The notes below the pieces were generated by a model. That model saw only the letters and a list, made by a program, of their open reading frames with translations, did not search any database and was not told the DNA's origin. Positions 23,455 to 31,933 of a stretch of DNA of 35,037 nucleotides are shown here, piece by piece (position 1 is the first letter of the stretch; every line of letters begins with the position of its first letter). The translations under genes and the position numbers were made by a program. The stretch is from Erysipelothrix sp. (GTDB taxonomy: Bacteria; Bacillota_I; Bacilli_A; Erysipelotrichales; Erysipelotrichaceae). Location: assembly GCA_012512805.1 (NCBI GenBank), contig JAAZDN010000009.1, positions 1 through 35,037 of the forward strand. The letters run 5' to 3'.

Positions 23455-25674
23455 ATGGCAAAGAAAATGACAAAAAAACAACAACGTCTCTATGAACTTA
23501 TCGTTAGTATTATTGTCCTTAGTATGCTTGTCATTGCCTTGTTCAAATTAGGCATCGTTGGCATTACAATTGATAAAACAATTCGTTATTTGTTTGGACA
23601 GTTTCATATTGTCATGTACCTTATCAGTTTTACGTACTTGTTTTTCATACTCTTCGATAAGAAAGCACTCAAACAGTCTGGACGCATATATGGAGGATTA
23701 ACACTCTTATTTATAAGTTATCTTCTCTTATCTGCGTCAATCAGTCATTATAATTTAAGTAAAATGCCAGCCTTTGCATATTTTATTGAGCACTCTAAAG
23801 AAATCTTTAATTATCAACGTGTGGCAAGTGGGGGCTTCTTTGGTACTGGATTATACAGCATTTACACGATGTTATTTGATGTGTATGGTACGTATATTTT
23901 AATTGGAGTTACAAGCTTAGTAGGACTCTTACTTATGTTTGGTACCCAAATATTTAAGGTATTTAAACTTAAAGAACGACCTGAAAAAATAAAGGTTGAA
24001 AAAGAAAAGAAAGAACGTCAACCATGGTTTAAACGTAAAGTAGAAAAAGAGAGTGTTCTTCTTAGTAACTTAGAACATGAAATTCCCTTTGAAAATGTTG
24101 AAGAAGAAGTGAAACCAAAGGAAAGTATCTTTATTTCAATTACGGATGAGCCTGAAATAAAAACTGAAACATTAACTGTATCTGAAAACAGTAGTGATCA
24201 TTTACAACAACTTACATTAAAAATAGATAATGATGCTGATGTTGTGGTATCAAAACAATATCGACTTCCAAGTTTAACCTTACTGGATACAGCACTGAAG
24301 TCTTCTAAATCATCGAAGAACTCACAGGCTGCTAAAGCGAAGGGGACACATTTAATAAAGGTATTAAAAGAATTTAATATTGAGAGTGAACTTATCGATA
24401 TTCATATTGGACCTTCGGTTACAAAATTTGAAATTAGACCAGATTCTTCTGTGAAAATATCACGTATCAGTTCAATTACCGATAACATTAAGATGGAACT
24501 TCAAGCGAAGAGTATTCGTATAGAAGCCCCAATCCCTGGTAAAAATACGGTTGGAATAGAAATTCCAAACATTGAAAATACACCAGTTAGACTTTATGAA
24601 ATTATTAAGAATATGGATTCAAAACAACCGCCATTACAGTTTGCACTTGGTAAAGATCTTATGGGGAATATAATCTATAGTGATCTTGCGAAGATGCCAC
24701 ACCTCTTAGTAGCAGGAGCTACGGGTGCTGGTAAGTCGGTTGCACTGAATGCCATGATCACCACCTTACTTTTAAGAAGTAAGCCAGAAGATGTTCGCTT
24801 ACTCTTAATTGATCCTAAGAAAGTAGAATTCAATAGTTTCGCAAGTGCACCACATCTTATGACTCCGATCATAAATGAAGCCAGTCATGCGAATCTAGCC
24901 CTACAAAAGATTGTAGAGTTAATGGATGATCGCTATCGTGCCTTTGCTAAGATTAACGTTAAAAACATTAAAGCGTATAATGAATATCGTTTGATCAATA
25001 CTGATGTACAGCTTGAGAAATTACCCTTACTTGTTGTGATCATTGATGAGTTAGCGGATTTAATGATCGTAGCCGGAAAAGAAGTTGAAGGAAGTATTCA
25101 ACGCATTACCCAACTTGCTCGAGCTGCTGGTATTCATTTAATTGTTGCAACGCAACGACCATCAACGGATGTCATTACTGGAATTATTAAGGCAAACATT
25201 CCATCACGAATCTCATTTGCGGTATCAAGTGGAATTGATTCACGTACAATACTTGATACAGTCGGTGCAGAGAAGCTCTTAGGAAACGGGGACATGTTGT
25301 ACTATCCTGTTGGTTACTCAGCTCCTGTACGTCTTCAAGGGGTCTTTATAACCGATGAAGAAGTTATACGTGTTGCGAACTATGTTGGTAAGCAGCCAAG
25401 TCCAGATTACTTTGATGAGTTTGCCTTTGAAACGATGAGTGAAAGTAGTAATGGAAACAGTAACTTTGATGATGCCCTCTACGATGATGTTAAGGCCTTT
25501 GTTATCGCACAACAGAAGGCGAGTACTTCACTCATTCAAAGAAACTTTGGAATTGGATACAACCGTGCAGCCCGTATTATTGATTCACTAGAAGCACACG
25601 GTATTATTGGCCCGATGTCAGGAAGTAAACCACGTGAAGTGTATACGCAACCTGATCCTGATTTAGATTATTAA
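23455..25674 (+). CDS. ftsK: FtsK/SpoIIIE family DNA translocase
   Basis: This is a membrane-anchored motor that pumps DNA at the division septum. The first ~175 residues hold about four membrane spans, followed by a charged linker (about 178-280). The motor domain has Walker A GATGAGKS (421-428) and Walker B VVIIDELADL (Asp531, Glu532). The C-terminal gamma winged helix (about 670-735, ending in NFGIGYNRAARIIDSLEAHGIIG) recognises polar DNA guide sequences. The 739 residues fit SpoIIIE-size proteins. It starts 20 bases after the RNase J gene behind GAGGATGG, so the two are co-transcribed, and ends at a strong terminator. Confidence 0.95.
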   Translation: MAKKMTKKQQRLYELIVSIIVLSMLVIALFKLGIVGITIDKTIRYLFGQFHIVMYLISFTYLFFILFDKKALKQSGRIYGGLTLLFISYLLLSASISHYNLSKMPAFAYFIEHSKEIFNYQRVASGGFFGTGLYSIYTMLFDVYGTYILIGVTSLVGLLLMFGTQIFKVFKLKERPEKIKVEKEKKERQPWFKRKVEKESVLLSNLEHEIPFENVEEEVKPKESIFISITDEPEIKTETLTVSENSSDHLQQLTLKIDNDADVVVSKQYRLPSLTLLDTALKSSKSSKNSQAAKAKGTHLIKVLKEFNIESELIDIHIGPSVTKFEIRPDSSVKISRISSITDNIKMELQAKSIRIEAPIPGKNTVGIEIPNIENTPVRLYEIIKNMDSKQPPLQFALGKDLMGNIIYSDLAKMPHLLVAGATGAGKSVALNAMITTLLLRSKPEDVRLLLIDPKKVEFNSFASAPHLMTPIINEASHANLALQKIVELMDDRYRAFAKINVKNIKAYNEYRLINTDVQLEKLPLLVVIIDELADLMIVAGKEVEGSIQRITQLARAAGIHLIVATQRPSTDVITGIIKANIPSRISFAVSSGIDSRTILDTVGAEKLLGNGDMLYYPVGYSAPVRLQGVFITDEEVIRVANYVGKQPSPDYFDEFAFETMSESSNGNSNFDDALYDDVKAFVIAQQKASTSLIQRNFGIGYNRAARIIDSLEAHGIIGPMSGSKPREVYTQPDPDLDY

Positions 25675-25680
25675 GACGAG

Positions 25681-25723
25681 CACTAACGACATTCTAATCA
25701 CTAGAATATCGTTAGTGTTTTTT
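25681..25723 (+). terminator. Terminator after ftsK
   Basis: A 16-position stem with one mismatch (CACTAACGA-ATTCTA / TAGAAT-TCGTTAGTG), followed by six Ts. Confidence 0.88.
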
Positions 25724-25732
25724 ACATAAACT

Positions 25733-25830
25733 ATGTGAAAAAAATATCTAAAAACCGTATGAAAAAAATGTAATTAAATTGTAAACACTGTAACAAAATA
25801 AAGTAAAACCAATGTGAAAATTATGTGAAA
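25733..25830 (+). promoter_or_regulatory. Three ATGTGAAA direct repeats upstream of the Bmp promoter
   Basis: The octamer ATGTGAAA occurs at 25733-25740, 25812-25819 and 25823-25830. The last two are spaced exactly 11 bases apart, about one helix turn, and end 18 bases before the -35 box. This suggests a regulator binding site; no known box is matched. Confidence 0.35.
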
Positions 25831-25847
25831 TTATTGAGCCATTTTGT

Positions 25848-25876
25848 TTGACAAATGCTGTTAAGTTAAGTAACAT
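25848..25876 (+). promoter_or_regulatory. Strong promoter of the Bmp lipoprotein gene
   Basis: A perfect -35 TTGACA (25848-25853), 17 bases, then TAACAT (25871-25876). The lipoprotein is expected to be abundant. Confidence 0.65.
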
Positions 25877-25909
25877 TAAACTATAGGGAAACCTAATGGA
25901 GGAGAAATA

Positions 25910-26974
25910 ATGAAAAAAACATTCAAGTTTTTAGTTTTAGCAACATTAGTTTCTTTAGTCTTAGTTGCATGTGGTGGAAACGGCACAACTGAAACAGAAG
26001 CTAAAGATCCAGGATTTAAAGCAATTATCGTTTTAGATACAGGTGGAGTTGATGATAAATCATTTAACGAATCAACATGGGATGGCGTTCAAAAGTTCAT
26101 CGCAGATAACGGATTAGATAAAAATGCATTTGAATACATTACATCACCAGATGAAGCTTCATATGTAAACAACTTAGAAACTGCTGCTGAAAAAGCTGAC
26201 TTAGTTATTGCAGTTGGATTCTTATTTGAAAAAGCAATCGCTGAAGTTGCTCCTAAATATGAAGATACAGAATTCTTATTCATTGACGGTTTTGTAGAAA
26301 ACATTCCTAACTTACACAGTACTACTTTTGCTGATGAACAAGGTTCATACTTAGTAGGATTAATTGCTGGTGCTCGTTCAAAAGCTGATGGATCAAACAA
26401 AGTTGGATTTGTTGGTGGTATGGAATTCGATACAATTTTAGCATTCCAAGCTGGATTTGAAGCTGGAGTTTGGGAAACTAACCCAGATGCAGAAATCTTC
26501 GTAGACTACTTAGGAAGCTTTGTTGATACAACATTAGCAGGACAAGTTGCTTCAAGAATGTACAATGATGGCGTAAACATTATTTATCATGCTGCAGGTG
26601 ATGCTGGTAACGGTGTTATTACTGAAGCGAAAAACTTTGACGATAAATACGTAATTGGTGTTGATAAAGACCAATACGAAGCTGGAAAATCACAAGGTGA
26701 AGATTCAGTAGTTATTACTTCAATGCTTAAAGGTGTTGACGTTGCTGCTTATGACTTCTTAGAAGAATTCTATGTAAACAAAAAAATTACAACTGGCGTA
26801 TACAACTTTGACGTTGCTAACGACGGAATTAGAGCTGAAATTTCAGAAGGACGTAACTTAGACGCTGATGAAATTGCACTCATTAAAGATTACATGGCTA
26901 AAATTGTAAGTGGTGAAGTTACTGTTTCAAGAACACCTGAAATTACTGGTGCTTCAGGAACAAAAGCTAAATAA
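25910..26974 (+). CDS. BMP family (Med/PnrA-like) nucleoside-binding lipoprotein
   Basis: This is the extracellular binding protein of a nucleoside-type ABC importer. The signal peptide ends in the lipobox LVAC with Cys21 as lipid anchor, and the mature part starts GGNGTTETE. The family blocks DTGGVDDKSFNESTWDGV, GFLFEKAI, FLFIDGF, and ADEQGSYLVGLIAGARSK are the PnrA/Bmp ligand pocket parts. Length is 354 residues. It has its own strong promoter and ribosome binding site (GGAGGAG). A terminator at 27001-27030 separates it from the transporter genes, which have another promoter; this arrangement gives far more binding protein than transporter. Confidence 0.94.
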   Translation: MKKTFKFLVLATLVSLVLVACGGNGTTETEAKDPGFKAIIVLDTGGVDDKSFNESTWDGVQKFIADNGLDKNAFEYITSPDEASYVNNLETAAEKADLVIAVGFLFEKAIAEVAPKYEDTEFLFIDGFVENIPNLHSTTFADEQGSYLVGLIAGARSKADGSNKVGFVGGMEFDTILAFQAGFEAGVWETNPDAEIFVDYLGSFVDTTLAGQVASRMYNDGVNIIYHAAGDAGNGVITEAKNFDDKYVIGVDKDQYEAGKSQGEDSVVITSMLKGVDVAAYDFLEEFYVNKKITTGVYNFDVANDGIRAEISEGRNLDADEIALIKDYMAKIVSGEVTVSRTPEITGASGTKAK

Positions 26975-27000
26975 TATTAGTATAACTATTTAGAATAGAA

Positions 27001-27030
27001 AGAATCACATAATTTATGTGGTTCTTTTTT
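27001..27030 (+). terminator. Terminator after the Bmp lipoprotein gene
   Basis: AGAATCACATA pairs with TATGTGGTTCT (one G-T pair), followed by Ts to 27030. Confidence 0.8.
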
Positions 27031-27047
27031 ATCATAACGGTTACATA

Positions 27048-27056
27048 TGTTATAAT
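27048..27056 (+). promoter_or_regulatory. Extended -10 promoter of the ABC transporter genes
   Basis: TGTTATAAT, 28 bases upstream of the start codon I chose (27084). Confidence 0.5.
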
Positions 27057-27083
27057 TAATTATATTACATGGAGGGATTTAAG

Positions 27084-28616
27084 ATGGCATATGAAATAGA
27101 AATGCTCAATATAACAAAAGAATTTCCCGGCATTAAAGCAAATGATAATGTAACCTTAAAAGTTAAAAAAGGGAGTATCCATGCTTTACTCGGAGAAAAT
27201 GGGGCAGGGAAGTCGACCTTAATGTCGATCTTGTTTGGTCTGTATAAGCAAGACGAAGGAATTATAAAAATTAAGGGTGAAGAAGTAAGTATTGAAGATC
27301 CAAATGATGCAACAAAGTTAGGTATTGGAATGGTCCATCAACATTTCAAACTCGTTGAAACATTCACTGTTGCACAAAATATTATTTTAGGAAGTGAACC
27401 GACTACAAAAGCAAATACAATTGATTATGCTACGGTAAATAAAAAGATTAAAGAGATATCAGAACAGTATAAATTGGAAGTAGATCCAACGGCAAAAATT
27501 GAAGATATTTCAGTTGGAGCTCAACAACGTGTTGAAATATTAAAAATGTTATATCGTAACTCTGATATATTAATTTTTGATGAACCAACTGCCGTTCTAA
27601 CGCCACAAGAAATTACAGAATTAATGCAAATTATGCGTAATTTAATTAGTGAGGGTAAAACAATAATTCTGATTACACATAAGTTGAAAGAAATTATGGA
27701 AGTTGCGGACGAGGTAACGGTATTACGTCGTGGACGCTATATTGATACCGTATCTATCGAAGGTGCAAGTGAGCGATCACTAGCAGAACTCATGGTAGGA
27801 CGTGAAGTTGACTTCCAAGTTGAAAAACCAGAACAAGAAGCCGGTGATGTGGTATTAGAAATTAAGGGCTTAAGTGTCAATGATTTCCGTGATTTGCCAG
27901 CGGTAAGAGATTTAACGATTGAAGTTCATGCCGGTGAAATTTTAGGAATTGCTGGTATTGATGGAAACGGGCAAGATGAACTAATCTATGCTTTATCAGG
28001 ATTATCAAAATTTGAATCTGGTCAAATAATTTTAAACGGAGAAGACATATCAAAAACATCAATTAAAAATCGTACAAATAAAGGACTAGGACATATTCCA
28101 GCGGATCGACACAAATATGGTTTAATTCTCGATTTCTCACTTGAAGAAAACTTAATCGTTCATGACTACAATACGAAGCGTTTTTCAAATGCAGGGGTAT
28201 TGGCAAATAAACGTATACGATCACATGCTGAAGGCTTGATTAGTGAATTTGATATTCGATCAGGACAAGGAGCAAGATCTGAAACTCGATCAATGTCAGG
28301 TGGTAATCAACAAAAGGCAATTATTGCACGTGAGATTGATAAATCTCCATCATGTTTACTCGTCGTTCAACCGACTCGTGGACTAGATGTTGGAGCCATA
28401 GAATACATTCATAGTCGTATTGTTGAAGAACGTAATAATGGAAAAGCAATTCTACTCATTTCTTATGAATTGGATGAAATATTAGCACTTTCTGATCGTA
28501 TCGCAGTATTGAGTGATGGAAAGATAACAGGTATCGTTAAGCCAGAAGAAACAAATGAAAATGATCTTGGTTTAATGATGGCGGGTATTTCACAGGAGGA
28601 GTTAGTTCATGCTTAA
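27084..28616 (+). CDS. Nucleoside ABC importer, ATP-binding protein (two ABC domains, NupO/YufO type)
   Basis: This double ATPase powers import of nucleosides delivered by the Bmp lipoprotein. The first domain has a full Walker A GENGAGKS (37-44), a Q-loop region HQHFKLVETFTV, signature ISVGAQQRVEI and Walker B LIFDEPTAVL. The second domain has a degenerate P-loop (GIDGNGQDEL) but keeps the signature MSGGNQQKA, normal for this carbohydrate/nucleoside family. I start it at ATG 27084 because GGAGGG lies just before it; the in-frame ATG at 27069 lies upstream of that site. It has 510 residues and overlaps the next gene by eight bases. Confidence 0.93.
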   Translation: MAYEIEMLNITKEFPGIKANDNVTLKVKKGSIHALLGENGAGKSTLMSILFGLYKQDEGIIKIKGEEVSIEDPNDATKLGIGMVHQHFKLVETFTVAQNIILGSEPTTKANTIDYATVNKKIKEISEQYKLEVDPTAKIEDISVGAQQRVEILKMLYRNSDILIFDEPTAVLTPQEITELMQIMRNLISEGKTIILITHKLKEIMEVADEVTVLRRGRYIDTVSIEGASERSLAELMVGREVDFQVEKPEQEAGDVVLEIKGLSVNDFRDLPAVRDLTIEVHAGEILGIAGIDGNGQDELIYALSGLSKFESGQIILNGEDISKTSIKNRTNKGLGHIPADRHKYGLILDFSLEENLIVHDYNTKRFSNAGVLANKRIRSHAEGLISEFDIRSGQGARSETRSMSGGNQQKAIIAREIDKSPSCLLVVQPTRGLDVGAIEYIHSRIVEERNNGKAILLISYELDEILALSDRIAVLSDGKITGIVKPEETNENDLGLMMAGISQEELVHA

Positions 28617-29706
28617 AAATAAAAAAATAATGATACCATTAATATCAGTTTTACTTGGATTAGTAATCGGAAGTTTTCTCTTATTAATTACGGGGAAAAA
28701 TCCATTAATTTTATTTGAAGTACTATTTGAAGGTATTACTGGTTTTCAAACTAAACGTGGACAGTTGTTTAACATTAGATATACTGGTGAGCTCTTAGTT
28801 TCAGCAATGCCATTAATGTTAACAGGACTATCAATAGCCTTTGCTTATCGTACCGGACTGTTTAACATTGGTGCTGAAGGACAGGTTATTATGGGAAGTC
28901 TCTTTACTTACTTTGTAGCGACTAACCTTGATCTACCACCACTTATTCATATTCCATTATGTTTTGTAGCAGGAGCAGTTGGGGGAGCACTCTGGGGTGT
29001 TATTCCAGGAATTCTAAAAGCGTACTTTAATATTATTGAAGTTGTTGTAGGGATTATGCTTAACTATGTTGCAATGTATGTATCAAATTATATTGTTATG
29101 AATATGGAAGGCTATAAAAACTTAGTGTCACCACCAATTAACCCAAGTGCCTCACTTCGAGTGCCATGGTTGACGGATTTATTCGGTGGCTCACGTTTCC
29201 ACTTAGGATTCATTATCGTAATCTTAGGTGTAATAACATATTGGTTTATTATTGAAAAAACAACATACGGATATAACTTACGTGCAACTGGATTTAATAA
29301 AGATGGAGCAGAATATGCTGGTCTTAAAGTAAATCGAAACATTATTTCATCAATGGCTATTGCTGGAGCATATTCAGGTTTAGCAGGATCAGTCTTAACA
29401 CTTGGAACATTCGGAGATGTTAAGTCACTTGCGAGTTTAGCAAGTTATGGTTTTGATGGAATTGCGGTTGCCTTAGTTGGTAACTTAAGCGGAATTGGAA
29501 TTGTCTTAGCTGGACTTCTATTTGGACTTTTAGGATTTATACCACCAATGTTACAACTTCGTGGAGTACCACTTGAAATCGCATCGATTATCGCAGCCTT
29601 AATTGTCTTCTTTGTTGCAGCACAGCGCTTAATCGAAATGTCCCTATCTAAGCTTAGGGAAAAGAAACTGGCCAAGAATGGTGATAAAGAAGAGGGTGTA
29701 GCATGA
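28609..29706 (+). CDS. Nucleoside ABC importer, permease 1 (NupP/YufP type)
   Basis: This 365-residue inner-membrane permease has about eight to ten spans. It contains the family segment YRTGLFNIGAEGQVIMGSLFTYF and the cytoplasmic coupling region LRATGFNKDGAEYAGLKVNR that contacts the ATPase. The N-terminal span (IPLISVLLGLVIGSFLLLI) comes first, as usual for the longer of the two permeases. It starts inside the end of the ATPase gene with GGAGGAG, and its TGA overlaps the next ATG (ATGA). Confidence 0.93.
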   Translation: MLKNKKIMIPLISVLLGLVIGSFLLLITGKNPLILFEVLFEGITGFQTKRGQLFNIRYTGELLVSAMPLMLTGLSIAFAYRTGLFNIGAEGQVIMGSLFTYFVATNLDLPPLIHIPLCFVAGAVGGALWGVIPGILKAYFNIIEVVVGIMLNYVAMYVSNYIVMNMEGYKNLVSPPINPSASLRVPWLTDLFGGSRFHLGFIIVILGVITYWFIIEKTTYGYNLRATGFNKDGAEYAGLKVNRNIISSMAIAGAYSGLAGSVLTLGTFGDVKSLASLASYGFDGIAVALVGNLSGIGIVLAGLLFGLLGFIPPMLQLRGVPLEIASIIAALIVFFVAAQRLIEMSLSKLREKKLAKNGDKEEGVA

Positions 29707-30662
29707 ACTGGATTACAATATTAGAATTTTTATTACCTGGGATGATGACTGTTGCCAGCCCATTAATGGTAGCAGGTATCGGAGGAATGTTTGCAGAACG
29801 ATCAGGTGTCGTCAACATTGCCCTTGAAGGATTAATGCTCTTTGGATCATTTGTTGCGGCAACAATTATATTATATTTTGAAAGCTTAGGTTGGTTTACA
29901 ATGGGCCCATGGATGTCACTCTTTGTAGCAGGTATTGCCGGAGCACTATTCTCATTAATATTAGCATTATCAATTATTACACTAAGAGCAGACCATACAA
30001 TTGCGGGAACAGCGGTTAATATGCTCGCGGCAGGTCTTACAGTCTATTTATCACAAATACTCTTTGATCAACAAAGAACGGTTGAATTTAAACAAGGGAT
30101 TAAAAAGATTACCCTTCCTGGAATTAGTGAAATTCCAATATTAGGAGGATTCTTTACACAGTTTCACCCAACCGTATTCTTAGCCTTAGCAGTCGTCTTT
30201 ATTTCTTGGTTTGTAATGTATAAAACACCATTCGGCCTACGTCTAAGATCATGTGGCGAAAACCCACAAGCTTCAGCTTCAATGGGAATCGATGTTTTAA
30301 AAACACGTTATATCGCAGTCATAATTTCTGGATTCTTATCAGGAATTGCTGGTGGTATGGTCGTCTTATCAAGTGATATTCAATTTACATCAGGAACAAT
30401 TCATGGACTTGGATTTATTGCTGTTGCAGCAATCATCTTTGGTAAGTGGAAACCATTTGGAATCTTAGGAGCATCAATGTTCTTTGGATTAACACAGTCA
30501 ATCGGTGTTTATGCAAACCGTATTCCAATAATTGACCTTCTACCATCACAACTCTTTATCGCAATTCCATACATCTTTACGATTGTAGCGTTAATTGCCT
30601 TTAGAGGAAAATCAGTTGGACCAAAGGCAGCTGGTGAGATATACGACGTTAGTAAACGATAA
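29703..30662 (+). CDS. Nucleoside ABC importer, permease 2 (NupQ/YufQ type)
   Basis: This 319-residue partner permease has the family block GMFAERSGVVNIALEGLMLFGSF and the coupling region LRSCGENPQASASMGIDVLKTRY. It is shorter than permease 1, lacking the extra N-terminal part, as expected for this pair. It overlaps the previous gene by four bases and is followed by a terminator, ending the operon. Confidence 0.93.
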   Translation: MNWITILEFLLPGMMTVASPLMVAGIGGMFAERSGVVNIALEGLMLFGSFVAATIILYFESLGWFTMGPWMSLFVAGIAGALFSLILALSIITLRADHTIAGTAVNMLAAGLTVYLSQILFDQQRTVEFKQGIKKITLPGISEIPILGGFFTQFHPTVFLALAVVFISWFVMYKTPFGLRLRSCGENPQASASMGIDVLKTRYIAVIISGFLSGIAGGMVVLSSDIQFTSGTIHGLGFIAVAAIIFGKWKPFGILGASMFFGLTQSIGVYANRIPIIDLLPSQLFIAIPYIFTIVALIAFRGKSVGPKAAGEIYDVSKR

Positions 30663-30668
30663 TACACA

Positions 30669-30692
30669 AAAACCTTCATACGAAGGTTTTTT
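30669..30692 (+). terminator. Terminator of the nucleoside importer operon
   Basis: AAAACCTTC and GAAGGTTTT around a 4-base loop, followed by Ts. Confidence 0.85.
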
Positions 30693-30704
30693 CTATTAGG
30701 TATA

Positions 30705-30730
30705 AAAAAAGGATCAATTGATCCTTTTTT
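30705..30730. terminator. Palindromic terminator, mainly for the minus-strand NifU-like operon
   Basis: A perfect 26-base palindrome AAAAAAGGATC-AATT-GATCCTTTTTT. It starts two bases after the minus-strand stop codon and also works as a second terminator on the plus strand. Confidence 0.85.
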
Positions 30731-30732
30731 GC

Positions 30733-30969
30733 TCACCAGTTACTTGTATCAAGCTTTACACTAGTTATTCCAGGAATTTCTTCCATTAATAATGTTTCAA
30801 TACCATAATAAACGGTTTGGTCGACGATTGAACAGCCAACACACGCACCGAGCATTTTAACTGTTACAACGCCTTCATCTAAAGAAACAAATTCAACGTC
30901 ACCGCCATCACGATTGATATACGGACGTATCTTATTTAAAGTATCCAAAATCATTTGTTGTTTATCCAC
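30733..30969 (-). CDS. NifU C-terminal-like iron-sulfur scaffold protein
   Basis: This 78-residue protein carries the Nfu motif LGACVGCSI, whose two cysteines bind a bridging [4Fe-4S] cluster between two monomers. The family start INRDGGDVEFVSLDEGVVTVKM is present. It probably delivers clusters to target enzymes (like YutI in Bacillus). It follows the PAP2-like gene by 15 bases, in one operon, and ends with TGA right before a strong terminator, so TGA is a true stop here. Confidence 0.93.
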   Translation of the reverse strand: MDKQQMILDTLNKIRPYINRDGGDVEFVSLDEGVVTVKMLGACVGCSIVDQTVYYGIETLLMEEIPGITSVKLDTSNW

Positions 30970-30984
30970 TGTCTCACCTCACCT

Positions 30985-31446
30985 CTATTTTACTATAAGA
31001 AACCACAATCCGGCAATAGCTGCCCCTAATATAGCGCCACATATAACTTCTAGCCAGCTATGGCCTAATATTTCTTTTGTAGGAGCTTCATAGATTGGAT
31101 CGTTTAGGATCGGGGAATGGACATTATTTGCCTTTAAATCACGAATTAATTGTTGCGTAGTTTGAATATTCTTGCCTGCATAGAAACGAATGTTTGCTGC
31201 ATCATACATAACAATAAATGCAAAGATAACTGTAACTGCAAAAATTGTTGAAGAAAATTTTTCTACAAGACCAACAGAAAGGACTAGGGCTGATACCATA
31301 GAACTGTGTGAGCTTGGGAGTCCTCCACTATCAAAGAATAGTTTAAACTTCCATTTACCTGTTTTTATAAAGTGGGATACCGGTTTTAATAACTGCGCAA
31401 TAATTAGTGCAGAGAAAGATATCCAAATTGGAAATAGATGTTTCAT
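30985..31446 (-). CDS. Divergent PAP2 family membrane protein (DUF212)
   Basis: This 153-residue membrane protein with about four spans is related to acid phosphatase/haloperoxidase. The key motif is GGLPSSHSSMVSALVLSVG, and the C-terminal GHSWLEVICGAILGAAIAG is typical of DUF212 (YuiD-like). A role in lipid phosphate removal is possible but not shown. It starts behind AGGTGA and a minus-strand TGCTATAAT (rc of 31463-31471). First gene of the operon with the NifU-like gene. The 11-mer ATGTAACATTT shared with the 25-bp repeats lies just upstream. Confidence 0.88.
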   Translation of the reverse strand: MKHLFPIWISFSALIIAQLLKPVSHFIKTGKWKFKLFFDSGGLPSSHSSMVSALVLSVGLVEKFSSTIFAVTVIFAFIVMYDAANIRFYAGKNIQTTQQLIRDLKANNVHSPILNDPIYEAPTKEILGHSWLEVICGAILGAAIAGLWFLIVK

Positions 31447-31462
31447 CGTTCACCTCTGGAAT

Positions 31463-31471
31463 ATTATAGCA
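31463..31471 (-). promoter_or_regulatory. Extended -10 promoter of the PAP2/NifU-like operon
   Basis: TGCTATAAT on the minus strand, 17 bases upstream of the start codon. Confidence 0.5.
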
Positions 31472-31542
31472 CATAATATGAGTGGTAATGTAACATTTAT
31501 GTAAGTTAAGCCTTCAATAATCGTGGAGAAATACCTAAAAAA

Positions 31543-31551
31543 TGCTATAAT
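31543..31551 (+). promoter_or_regulatory. Extended -10 promoter of the S1-protein/pgi operon
   Basis: TGCTATAAT, 22 bases upstream of the GTG start. Confidence 0.5.
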
Positions 31552-31573
31552 ATTACAGAAGTGAGGTAATAAT

Positions 31574-31933
31574 GTGAAGTCTATTGTTAATACACAAGTT
31601 AAAGCAACAATTACAGGAATTGAGCCATATGGAGCATTTGTAAGTTTGGCTGATGGAACCAAAGGGCTTTTACATATTTCTGAAATCTCAAATGATTATG
31701 TTGCGAAAATTAGTGACTTTGTTAAAGTGAATGATATTATCGACGTTAAAGTCATCGATCAATTAAAAGATGGTAATGTTCGAGTGTCACTAAAGGCAAC
31801 ATTAAAGGAAAGTGTGCGCAAGCGTAGACGTAAACATAGCTTAGATTTACGTCAATTTTCCAAAGGATTTAGCTCACTACAAAAGCAGTATCCATCATGG
31901 ATTAAACAATTGGAGGAAGAATATGAACGTTAA
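31574..31933 (+). CDS. S1-domain RNA-binding protein (YugI/CvfD-like)
   Basis: One S1 fold occupies about residues 6-75 (VKATITGIEPYGAFVSL, GLLHISEIS, VRVSLKAT). A basic stretch (ESVRKRRRKHS) and a helical tail follow. Related small S1 proteins bind mRNA or ribosomes and act in stress adaptation (YugI/GSP13, CvfD). It starts at GTG behind GAGG; an ATG one frame off directly meets TGA (ATGTGA), so it cannot be the start. Length is 119 residues. Its last four codons overlap the beginning of pgi, which ties their translation together. Confidence 0.88.
   Translation: MKSIVNTQVKATITGIEPYGAFVSLADGTKGLLHISEISNDYVAKISDFVKVNDIIDVKVIDQLKDGNVRVSLKATLKESVRKRRRKHSLDLRQFSKGFSSLQKQYPSWIKQLEEEYER

Noticed and set aside
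27069-27083. Upstream ATG start for the ABC ATPase
   Set aside because: GGAGGG follows this ATG and is correctly spaced for the ATG at 27084.
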